From Mesostigma viride (Eukaryota > Streptophyta > Mesostigmatophyceae > Mesostigmatales > Mesostigmataceae): a stretch of 36,021 nt of DNA. The stretch spans positions 1 to 36,021 of the forward strand of contig RPFO01001441.1 of NCBI GenBank assembly GCA_009746045.1. Reading direction: 5' to 3'. The notes beneath the pieces are model-generated. The model was not told the origin of the DNA and ran no database searches. It was given only the letters and a program-made list of their open reading frames with translations. Positions 11,625 through 23,100 of the stretch are shown here, piece by piece. The position numbers and the translations under genes are program-made. Each line of letters opens with the position of its first letter. Position 1 is the first letter of the stretch.

Positions 11625-12955
11625 CGTAGGGGTGGGCCAGGGTCCTTAAACAATATGCCAAACGAGCTGGTTGGATCGGGCTGAAAAACTTGGAGGAGGC
11701 ATGCCTCCCGCTAGTCCATTCAATGTGAGGCAAAAAGTGGGGGCTTGCAGGTCCATCGTTTGAAGGGGGGTGGACCTTGCGCAGGGGTTGTCATGCTCCC
11801 ATTGCGCGCGCTAGCACGTGCCCGCCCTTTAGGGTGGGCCAGTGGCCCTAAAATATGGCAAACGAGGCTCGGAATCAGGCCTGAAAAACTTGGGAGGAGG
11901 CATGCCCCCCGCTATATAGTCCATCATTTGGGCAAAGTGGGGGCTTGCAGGTCCATCGTTTGGGGGGGGGACCTGCCATGGGGGTGCCATGGTCCCTTGC
12001 GCTGCTTAGCACAGTGCCCGCCCGTAGGGCTGGGGACAGGTCCTAAAATATGCCAAACGAGCTTGGATTGGGTTGTGAAGACTTGGGAGGAGCATGCCAT
12101 ACTATGCATCAATGTGGGTCCAAAAGTGGGGCTTGCAGGTCATCGTTTGAGGTGGGTGGAACCATGGCCAGGGGTCCATGGTCCCGTTGCGCGGCGCTAG
12201 CCACAACCCCACCCCTTAGGGGTGGGCCATGTCCTAAACTTGCAAACGAGCTTTGGATTGGGCTGAACTTTGGGAGGAGGTTACCCAACATTTTAGTCAT
12301 CATGTGTTCCAAAGTGGCTTGCAGGTCCATCGTTTTGAGGGGGGTGGACATGGCCAGTTGCGTGCCATGTCCCTTTGCTCGCGTAGCACAAAGCCCGCCT
12401 TAGGGGAGGGACCAGGTCCCTTAAAACATGCAAAACGAGCTGGATGCTGAAACTTGGGAAAGAGGGGGGGGCCCTTGCCCCCCCTAGTCCATCATGTGTT
12501 CAAGTGGGGCCGCAGGTCCATCGTTTGGGGGGGGTGAAATGGCCAGGGCGTGCCTGGTCCCTAGCGCGTCGCGCTAGCCACATGACCCCCCCACCGTTAG
12601 GGGTGGGACCAGCGTCCATGAAATATGCAAAACAAGCTTGGATGGCTTGAAACTGGGAGGAGGCAGTGCCTTCTACTAGTCCATCATGTGTCCAAAGTGG
12701 GGGGCTGCAGGTCCTCGTTGGGGATGGACTTCGCCAGGTGCGTGCCATTGGTCCCTTGCGCACGCTAGCACAAGCCCGCCCTTAAGGGGATTGTGACAGG
12801 GTCCAAAACAGCAAACGAAGCTCGGATGGGCTGAACTTGGGAGGAGGCTTCCCCCTCACTAGTCCATCATGTGTTCAAAGTGGGGCTTGCAGGTGCATCG
12901 TTTGACGGGGGTGGACGTTGCCAGGGGGTGTCATGGTCCCTGCGCAGCACTAGCA
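11625..12955 (+). repeat. ~185 bp satellite array S3 (plus orientation), about 7 units
   Basis: Repeats of gggtgggccagggtcct, atgcaaacgagctt, gggctgaaacttgggaggag, tagtccatcatgtg, caaagtgggg, ttgcaggtccatcgttt, ggtggac and gccatggtccc. As in S1, units vary by many small indels. Orientation is opposite to S1, so the broken coding region lies between inward-facing arrays. Confidence 0.9.
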
Positions 12956-12959
12956 CGTG

Positions 12960-13480
12960 GAACTCACAAACGGGTTTTCCATCCGCGGTAGCTTGACACT
13001 TTTGCGAGTCGGTGCCGTGAAGGACGAACATTCCCATCTCCTCTCCTGCCCTGCCGGCCGCATAGAAACACAAACGGAAACAAACGACTCACGACACCGG
13101 ACGTCACCACCGTCCCCTGCTGGGAAACTGAAAAGGAAAGAAGCACGGCCCAACAAGCACACAACCGCAACATAACACGCGTGCCATCCCGAAAAAGCCC
13201 CTATGAACCTAGGAAAAACACATACAGAGGACTGCACAACACGGACCAGTATTCATCCCACCGAACCCGTAACTACGCTCGAGTCCCAAGGTCCATGAGA
13301 CCAGCGATTCCACCCTTCGCTGCCCTGCCGGTCCGCATAGAACACAAAGGACCCAAGACTCCAAGCAATACCCACCGGTCCCGCTGGGAAAAGAAAAGAA
13401 GGGCAAGAAGGCACACAACCCGCAACATCCAGCCTGCAAAAGACTTCTATTGGAACCTAGAAATACAAGTGAAAGACGAC
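12960..13480. repeat. Duplicated ~275 bp segment downstream of RepHel
   Basis: The block ctgccctgccgg.ccgcatagaa near 13045 recurs near 13320. It is followed in both copies by a gctgggaaa...aagaa block, a cacacaacc.gcaaca block and an aaccta.gaaa block. The caaacgggtt motif occurs at 12968 and about 13484. It lies just 3' of the end of the RepHel frame, so it may be 3' UTR or Helitron terminal sequence. No terminal hairpin or CTRR end was identified with confidence. Confidence 0.6.
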
Positions 13481-14185
13481 AAACGGGTTGTTTCATCGAG
13501 TTTATGAAGCTTCTTGCCCGAGACGGCCCATCTTCCGAACATGGTTGTTCGCTGGAGAACGGCGGTTGACTCGTCCTCGTCCGGGGTCTCGTAGTCGGCA
13601 TTCCCTGTCGCGCCCGTCTGAAGGCGGCGGTCGTCCCCAACGGGTTGAAGTCCCGGATCCACGTCGTCCTTCGGTTGCTGCTCAGGAACTCCTCCCGCCA
13701 ACGGGTCGCCGTTGCGCAGCATCCACCGCAGCGTGGCGGCATCCCCCATCCATCTCGTCGCCTCCGCGGCCAACGCATTTGTCCCCGAGCTGTACGCCGT
13801 CTCGTCGTCGGGTTGGTATCCATGTCGTCGAACCCGTCGCCCAGGTCCATATATCCCAGTACGTCGTGCTCGCCGCCCTCGGCCGCGCGGGTCCTCGACG
13901 TCGCAGGCCTCCTGCGACACATCAGCCTCGTGCGTCTCCGGGTAGTCCCTGGGCATGATGCCCGCGGTTCATTAGGACTGGGACGCAGCACCACGTTCCG
14001 CAGTTAGCCCACTGCGTCGATGACGTGGCGAACAACCCGGCGGATGTGGTTACGCGAGCCCGCCACGCTGGACTGAGCGCCGTGTACGCATGTCGTGGCC
14101 GAAATAACTTCATCGCGAAAGTCCACGCTGACGCGCAGGAGCGTCTTGGCCCTGGCACTGTGCACGGTTTGATGCCCCACGCCAG
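13447..14185 (-). CDS. RepHel last exon: helicase C-terminal motifs and acidic tail, frameshifted
   Basis: After acceptor gcgttcgttgcag (14187-14186) the frames give, in order, VHSAQGQ (helicase 'nKsQGQTl' motif), TLLRVSVDFRDEVI, then CVHGAQSSVAGSRNHIRRVV (expected '..hGqlYvalSRv') and RNVVLRP, the usual end of Helitron helicases. About 170 further residues follow, rich in D, E, G and P (DYPETHEADVSQEACDVED, ADYETPDEDESTAV). The acidic pieces change frame at least once. The stop is at about 13447. The acidic tail is not part of the standard domain. Confidence 0.65.
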
Positions 14186-17100
14186 CTGCAACGAACGCAA
14201 ACCACGCGCACGAAAACAAGCATCCAAACGACTACTCCGTGCAGACGGCATGAGACGGTTTGCACGAGAAACTGACGAACGACGCCCGCAGCAACACGCA
14301 CAGAGGAAAGGCGAGACTCACCACATCGGGTACATCGTGGCGCACGATGGCTGACTTGTCCCCGCGATGGTGAACTTGATCCGCGGGATTGGCGAACACG
14401 CGGCCGTCCAGCGTGCGCACAATTGAAGACGAACTGGGCTCGTCGAACCAGCACGACTCGGGTGCCGTTCAGCAGGCGTCACGGTGCCGGACAAGTTGCG
14501 CGTCTAGCATGGCGACCGCGCCCGGCTTCCACTCGGAGCTGGTTGCTCCGGGACGCCCCGCCTGCCTCACATGTTTGAGCGTCTGGTGCGGCACTCGGTC
14601 TTTTGTGCGGATCGTCCTTGAGCGCGTCGTTAGCTATGCGCCGTCTTGACATTTGGCCGCGCAAGCGCTCCAGCATCTTCTTGGTTGATCTCGTCGGGGG
14701 GTGCTTGGCGTTGGTGCCACGACCGACGCGGACTGCATGCAATGATCGCAGTCGTACACGTCGGGGAACGCGTGGTTGAGCAGCTCCTCCTCGTGTCCAC
14801 CCGCGGCACGAACGGCAGAGGCACCATGGGCACGGCCACGCCCGTGCGGCTGTCCGGGAACGGGCCCGACGCGACCCTGTCCCCGCCCACCTCGAGGACC
14901 AGTCGCAGTACTTGGGTCGTTTTGTAGCGTGGTTGGTCGTCAAGCTAGCCTTTGTTGACGCCCGGCCACAGCGACCGAATTCGTGACGCTGGCATCCAGC
15001 GTGGCCGACGGCCCGGCGCCCTCCACGACGGGCGCGACCTGCGAAACCGCCCGCAAAGACAAAACCAGCTTGCCGCCAAAGGGTTCGGCCCCTCTTCCCC
15101 TTTGAGATCGCAGCGCAGAAGAGCCTGTCCCATCGAGTGCACCAGGTTCTTGTTCATCATGCCGACCCTCGTCCACGAATATGGCGCCCGGCCCGGTCAA
15201 TCAGCGCCCTTGCCAGCGCTCGGACTCCTTGGAGATGCCGGAGCCTGTGCTCTAGCTCCAATCGCCAATGGGGAAGCCGCAACAGAAGTGCGAGGTGCGG
15301 GCCGCCGCGCACTGCAGCGACGCCAACCCCGGTGAAGGCCATGGGGATGACCTCGCGCCCCGTGCGCGCGCACTCCTGCATCACCGCGTTCAGCACCGTG
15401 GTCTTGCCCGTGCCGGCGGGGCCGTCCACGAAGAGGCGGCGCTGCGGGCGATCCCCGTTCACGCACCCCATGATGAAGTTGTACGCCAGCGACTGCTCCA
15501 GCAAGAACTTGGACGTGTCCGGCGGCTCGATCACCTCCTCTTCCGGCGCGCCAAAGTCGCGCGACCGGCACACGTCGACGCCCGCCAGCCGCTGCTCGTT
15601 GATCTCCGGCTCGAGCTCCCACACGTTGTAGCCCTGCGCCCCGAGCCGCCTGTCCAGGTAGGCGAGCGTGCGTGCGAGCGCAACATCCCGGTCCATCCGG
15701 GGCACCGCGCGCTTGAGGGCCGTGCCCCAGCCGCGGCGCACGTCGTGTACGCGTTGAAGACGTGGTCGCGCGACATCTCGTCCTTGAACTTCCAGAGCTG
15801 CTCGGGGGTCGCGAGCTTCTGCAGCACCAGGACGGCGAACAGGCGGCGCACCTGGTGCGGGAGGCAGAAGCGCTTCGTGGCCTGACGCATCGTCTCGACC
15901 GCCTCGTTGTCGTCCTCGAGCAGGCCCAGCTGACGACACGCCCTCTCGTATGTCATCTCGACGCCGTCCACGGTGCGCAGCGATTGGAATGACGTGCCCG
16001 GGCGCTTTAACAGCAGCACGCTCAGGCGGAACAGGTTGGGGTTGCGCATGTCAACGATCCGCAGGCGGCAATAGTGGCGGCGCTCCCGCGGCACGATAAA
16101 CCAGCGCGCGCCGGTCTTGCCGCGACACATGATGATCTGTGCACACAGATGCGCAACCGGCATACGTCACAAAGAACGACGATGGCATCGTGAGCTAATG
16201 ATGAGATCACTTACACGAAGGGATGGGAACTTTGATAGGCGAACTATTGGAAAACCCGGCAGATCCCACTCACGTTGGAGGTGTCACGGTCCGCGCCCTT
16301 TGCGCCCGTTGGCGGCTGCACGACATGAAACGCAAAAGACGTAGCCAGCCGAAATGTTGCGCACGACGATCAGTGTCCACACCTCCAAGCAACACCAAAA
16401 AATTCACAAGGGTGGTGAAAAAAATTCAGCATAGCTTCCGAACCACAAGGGTGGTGGAAAAAATTTATAGGGATGGGCCAGGGTCCTAGAATATGCAAAC
16501 GAGCTGGGATCGGGCTGAAACTTGGGGGGAGGCTTGCCCCACACTAGTCCATCATGTATGCAAAGTGGGGGCTTGCAGGTCCATCATTTGAGGGGGGGGG
16601 GCATTGCCAGGGGGTGCCATGGTCCCATGCGCGCGCTAGCACGTGCTCACCCTTAGGGGTGGGCCAGGGTCCTAAAATATGCAAACGGGGTTGGATGGGG
16701 CTGAAACTTGGGAGGACGGTTGCCCCACACTAGTCCATGATGTGGGCAAAGTGGGGGCTTGCAGGTCCATCATTTGAGGGGGGGGGCATTGCCAGGGTGT
16801 GCCATGGTCCCATGCGCGCGCTAGAACGTGCGCGCCCGTAGGGGTGGGCCAGGGTCCTAAAATATGCAAACGAGCTTGGATCGGGCTGAAACTTGGGAGG
16901 AGGTTTGCCCCACACTAGTCCATCATGTGGGCAAAGTGGGGGCTTGCAGGTCCATCATTGTAGGGGGGGGGCATTGCCAGGGTGTGCCATGGTCCTGCGC
17001 GCGCTAGAAGTGCCCCCTTAGGGGTGGGCCAGGGTCCTAAAATATGCAAACAGCTCGGATCGGGCTGAAACTTGGGAGGAGGCATGCACCACACTAGTCC

Positions 17101-20100
17101 ATCATGTGGGCACAGTGGGGGCTTGCAGGTCCATCATTTGAGGGGGGGGGGCATTACCAGGGGGTGCTATGGTCCCATGCGCGCGCTAGAAAGTGCCCAC
17201 CCTTAGGGGTGGGCCAGGGTCCTAAAATATGCAAACGAGCTTGGATCGGGCTGAAACTTGGGAGGAGGTTTGCCCCACACTAGTCCATCATGTGTGCAAG
17301 GTGGGGGCTTGCAGGTCCATCATTTGAGGGGGGGTGGACACACATCCAAGCTGCAGATTGAATCATCATACAACGCAAAGCCACGACACTTAAAACCCCA
17401 AACGGTCGTTCGATCGAGCCTCGCAAGTCCACGCACCTTGGCAGCACCGCCGTATCTCAGCGCATTCGCCGGAGCTTCTTGGTACAGCTGCCGATCGATC
17501 GCACCACGAAGCACGGTAGTCGGCAAAAAAATAAATAAAATTCAGCTCACATGCGACCCATGCGCACAAAAAATGACAGAGAAATTAACCGACGCGGCAA
17601 ATAAATCCTGGACCGGACAACCGACTCACCGCGTGATCCGGCCTGCGCCTGCCCGAGCCGTCAAAGCCGCGAGGCCTCTCGACGCGGTACCGCTCGAAGA
17701 ACTCCTTGTATGTTAGCGCACCCATTCCCGGGTAGTGAATGTCGCTGGGGCGCGCAAAGTACATGGTGAGCGTCGTCTCCGAACGCTCGCCCAACGCGCT
17801 CTTCATCGACTGCTTCATGCCCTGCTTGAACGCGAGCTTTTGTTGGTCCTCTTCGTGCACGTCCAGCAGCTCGCACCCGGGCTCCATGAGCCGTTCAGGG
17901 AAGCCGAGGATGACCCAGATGGCACGCATCGCGGGCACCTGCACTCGCGACCGGACGCGCACACCAGCACGAGTGCACAGCAGAAGAGTCAATGAGCACA
18001 AAGCGCGAGCGCTTACGCACGACATCGCGGCACGCACCCCCGCCGGAACCAACGTTGCAAAACACGAGCGACATCGTATGTGACAGATGATACGCGAGAC
18101 ACAGCGGGAACTTACCACGCGTGCCTCCAGGTACTCGGCCGGCTCGTCCCCGCATTGCACGACTCGGATCTCCGACTTCTCGTGACCTTTGTTGATGTAC
18201 TTGTTCAAGTACATCACCACCTGCGTGCGCGCGACCACCTCGACGTTGATGTGGCACGCGAGCAGCAGGAGCAACGCCGCGCAGTAGGGCACGATCCACG
18301 AGTTGAGCTTGCTCGTGGGCCGCCGCCGCGGGTGGATGAAGCCGCGCACGTCCTCGTACGTCTCGTTGCAGAAGGCCTGCGGGAACCGCTTGGCGCAAGT
18401 GGGCGGGCCGCGCCGAGGGCGGTAGCCGCCGTCGTCGCTGTCGCTGCTCTCCTCCGGCGTGGGCGGCCGCTCGTCGTACATGTCCGGCAGTATGGTCACT
18501 CCCTCGGCGTTGGTGGACTCGGCAACGACCTCGTCGCGGACGGTGCCGCGCGGCGGCATCGGAACGTACTGGCCCCTGCGGTCCTTCATGCACTTGGTGC
18601 CCTTGTGATGGTTGTGCACCATGTGCTCAAGGACCAGCTTGCGTAGCCGCCCATCCGCCACCTCCTTGGGCGGCAGCTCCGCCCACATGAACTCGTCGAT
18701 CTTCCCGTTGGACATCGTGGGGTGGTGCTCGTCGGGCAGCCGGAAGATGATGTGAGCGTGGGGCAGGCCGCGCGTCTGGTACTCGATCACGTAGATCAAG
18801 TACACCGGCTTGGCGCCGAACATACCGTTGCGGATGGCGGTCAGCATCACGTGCAGTTTCTCCTTGAACACGCGCGCGACGATCTCGGGGTAGTCGTACG
18901 CGCTCGGCTGCTTCTCGCCCTCGGCCACCTTGGGCAGGTTGTCCGTGATCTCGGGCCACCGGATGTTGCACGTCATCGTGACGAACAGCGACGGCCCGCC
19001 ATCCGCCGCGATCGCCGCCATGTTGTCCTGGATGGCCGACGCCCGAGCGCGCCAGCCTATCCCGCTGCTCGACGGCAGCACAACCTCGGTGCCCAGCCTC
19101 AGGTCCTTGGGCACGCGACTCTCGTCCTCCTCGTTGGCGATCTCGTCCCAGTTGTCCTCGGTCCATCCCCGCCTGTCCCCCAGCCGGTCGAGACGCTTCA
19201 AGCCCTCTTTGATGTTGTCCTTCGTATCCATGCGCAGCCGGTTGGTGTTCTTCTCCTCCCCGCGGATGTACGTCAGCTGTTGGTCTTCCTTGTTCGAGAA
19301 GCCGTGAAGCGCATACAGCTGCGCCAGGAAGATCTTGCCGACGAGCCGCCGCTCCGCGTAGAACATGAACTTGAGCACCTGCTGCAGATGGCCCTCCTCC
19401 TGCAGGCGGCGCTGGTTCTCGTCATAGCGGTAGCCCCACCCGCCCGTGCCCTCTGAGTGGATGACAGGGAACGCCAACGGCATGTACGCCGTGTTCCCGA
19501 GCGGCAGCTCGATCTGGTACCGCTGGCCTTGCGCGCCCGGCTTCACCACCTTGGTTTTGAAAGGAGGCACCGGCCGTTCGCGGTGATCACTGTGTACCCA
19601 GCCGACCCGCCATAACGACGACAACAAGGCGGTGACCCCCCAGGTAGAGGTAAACATTAGGCTAGGGCTACTCACTCACATCGATACCGAGTTTCAAACA
19701 CCACCACGCGAACATAAAAACCATCAATCTGCCCCTAGCGCAGGGTGGAAAAAAATCAAACGCACTCGCGCATGCAATCCTCATACCGCATGCACGCATG
19801 CATGCCAGCCACCCCACAAACCCATGCATGGATCCTTAGCGTCAAGCCCAAGCATGGATTGGGCTGAAACTTGGAAGGAGGTTTGCTCCACACTAGTCCA
19901 TCATGTATCCAAAGTGGGGGCTTGCAGGTCTATCATTTGAGGGGGGTGGACATTGCCAGAGGGTGCCATGGTCCCTTGCGCGCACTAGCACATGCCCACC
20001 GTTAGTCATGGGCCATGGTCCTAAAATATGCAAACGAGCTTGGATTGGGCTGAAACTTGGAAGGAGGTTTTCTCCACACTAGTCCATCATGTATCCAAAG

Positions 20101-23100
20101 TGGGGGCTTGCAGGTCTATCATTTGAGGGGGTGGACATTGCCAGAGGGTGCCATGGTCCCTTGCGCGCACTAGCACATGCCCACCGTTAGTCATGGGCCA
20201 TGGTCCTAAAATATGCAAACGAGCTTGGATTAAGCTGAAACTTGGAAGGAGGTTTTCTCCACACTAGTCCATCATGTATCCAAAGTGGGGGCTTGCAGGT
20301 CTATCATTTGAGGGGGGTGGACATTGCCAGAGGGTGCCATGGTCCCTTGCGCGCACTAGCACATGCCCACCGTTAGTCATGGGCCATGGTTCCTAAAATA
20401 TGCAAACGAGCTTGGATTGGGCTGAAACTTGGAAGGAGGTTTTCTCCACACTAGTCCATCATGTATCCAAAGTGGGGGCTTGCAGGTCTATCATTTGAGG
20501 GGGGGGGCATTGCCATGGGGTGCCATGGTCCCTTGCTCTCACTAGCACATGCCCACCGTTAGGGGTGGGCCATGGTCCTAAAATATGCAAACGAGCTTGG
20601 ATTGGGCTGAAACTTGGAAGGAGGTTTTCTCCACACTAGTCCATCATGTGTGCAAAGTGGGGGTTGCAGGTCTATCATTTGAGGGGGGGGGCATTGCCAT
20701 GGGGTGCCATGGCTTCTTGTGCGCGCTAGCACGTGCCCCCCGTTAGTCATGGGCCATGGTCCTAAAATATGCAAACGAGCTTGGATTGGGCTGAAACTTG
20801 GAAGGAGGTTTTCTCCACACTAGTCCATCATGTATCCAAAGTGGGGGCTTGCAGGTCTATCATTTGAGGGGGGGGGGCATTGCCATGGGGTGCCATGGTC
20901 CCTTGCTCTCACTAGCACATGCCCACCGTTAGGAGTGGGCCAGGGTCCTTAAATATGCAAACGAGCTTGGATTGGGCTGAAACTTGGAACGAGGTTTGCC
21001 CCACACTCATCCATCATGTGGCAAAGTGGGGCTTGCAGGTCTATCATTTGGGGGGGTGGACATTGCCATGGGGTGCCATGGTCCCTTACGCGCACTAGCA
21101 CATGCCCACCGTTAGTCATGGGCCATGGTCCTAAAATATGCAAACGAGTTTGGATGGGGCTGAAACTTGGGACGAGGTTTGCCCCACACTAGTCCATCAT
21201 GTATCCAAAGTGGGGGCTTGCAGGTCTATCATTTGAGGGGGGTGGACATTGCCAGGCTGTGCCATGGTCCCATGCTCGCACTAGCACATGCCCACCGTTA
21301 GGGGTGGGCCAGGGTCCTAAAATATGCAAACGAGCTTGGATTGGGCTGAAACTTGGGAGGAGGTTTTCTCCACACTAGTCCATCATGTGGGCAAAGTGGG
21401 GGGATGGACATTGCCAGGGGCTGCCATGGTCCTTTGCGCGCGCTAGCACATGCGCACCGTTAGTAATGGGCCATGGTCATAAAATATGCAAACGAGCTTG
21501 GATTGTGCTAAAACTTGGAAGGAGGTTTTCTCCACACTAGTCCATCATGTATCCAAAGTGGGGGCTTGCAGGTCCATCATTTGAGGGGGGGGGCATTGCC
21601 AGGGGATGCCATGGTCCCTCGCTCGCGCTAGCACGTGCCCACCGTTAGGGGTGGGCCATGGTCCTTACATATGCAAACGAGCTTGGATTGGGCTGAAACT
21701 TGGAAGGAGGTTTTCTCCACACTAGTCCATCATGTGTCCAAAGTGGGGGCTTGCAGGTCTATCATTTGAGGGGGGTGGACATTGCCAGGGGGTGCCATGG
21801 TCCTTTGCGTGCGCTAGCACATGCCCACCGTTAGGGGTGGGCCAGGGTCCTAAACTATGCAAACGAGCTTGGATTGGGCTAAAACTTGGAAGGAGGTTTT
21901 CTCCACACTCATCCATCATGTGGGCAAAGTGGGGGCTTGCAGGTCTATCAATTGAGGGGGGTGGACATTGCCAAGGGGTGCCATGGTCCCTTGCGCGCAC
22001 TAGCACGTGCCCACCGTTAGGGATGGGCCATGGTCCTAAAATATGCAAACAAGCTTGGATTGGGCTGAAACTTGGGAGGAACAACAACTCCTGATTCCAT
22101 GCGCAGTGCAACGTCCAATGCACGACAATACAACCCCACAACCAAAAATCACGTACACGGAATCCCTGCCTGCAGGTGCATCCTCTCCATCCGCTTCCGC
22201 TCCCTCCCGAGCGCCAACTGCCGGTTGCCCACTAGCAGCAGCTTGCGTGCTGGGCCCCCCCTCCTCACGCCCCGCCGGCGCATCCTCACCCCCCCTTCCT
22301 CCTGCGCCGGCTGCTCACGCGACTTTCCCGATCGCGCACGAGACTTCCTCTTCTCCACCGTTGCCGCATCATTTGGTGGAGGAGGTGCCTCCACGGTGGC
22401 ACGAAACACACCCGGCTGTGCAGTCCTCTGGTCCCTGCTCAAGCAACAATCCCCGTAAGACAGCCAACCGAGACAACACAACGACAGTCTAAGAAACTCT
22501 CAACAGAAGCAGCGGTAAACCTGGACAAGGCCCTTCCCCAAAAGACAAGCTTGAGGTCCACAGCAGCAGCAATAACTTATGCGCAACTCACCCCGGCAGC
22601 AGAAACACCTCGGCCGTGTCGACTTCCGGCTCGTAGTGCGCCGACACCTGGATCCGCCCTTGGTTCCATACACGGTTCGCGTCGGACACAAACTGACGCA
22701 GCAGCGGGTTGTAACGTCGCATATACTCCCCGATCAGTTCCACAAGGTCGCGCACCTCCGGGTTATTCCCCGCATACCTGCGCCGAGCGCCACACGAACA
22801 ACGCGTTCACTCTTCGTCATCCAATCAAACCCATGGCTCGAGAAGCAACTTGTGTGAAAAAGAAGAAATGAACCACGCATTATCTAAGCAGATTCGACCT
22901 ACTCTTGAAGCGGCTGTCGCAGGGACTCCTCCCTCGCCTGGGGCGTCCTCGCCAGCGGGTAAAAATGCTCGTTCAGCTGGCGCCCATTTTTTATGATGGG
23001 GACCATCTTCTCGATCGTGTAGCCGTGCAGCTCCAGCACGCTCTCCCCGGCGCCGTTGACGGGGTCGCACACGCGCCCGGACGCGACAACGCGTGCCACC

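Noticed and set aside
17895-18593. 232-codon minus-strand ORF overlapping the Rep exon
   Set aside because: It is an alternate frame of the Rep domain without its motifs.
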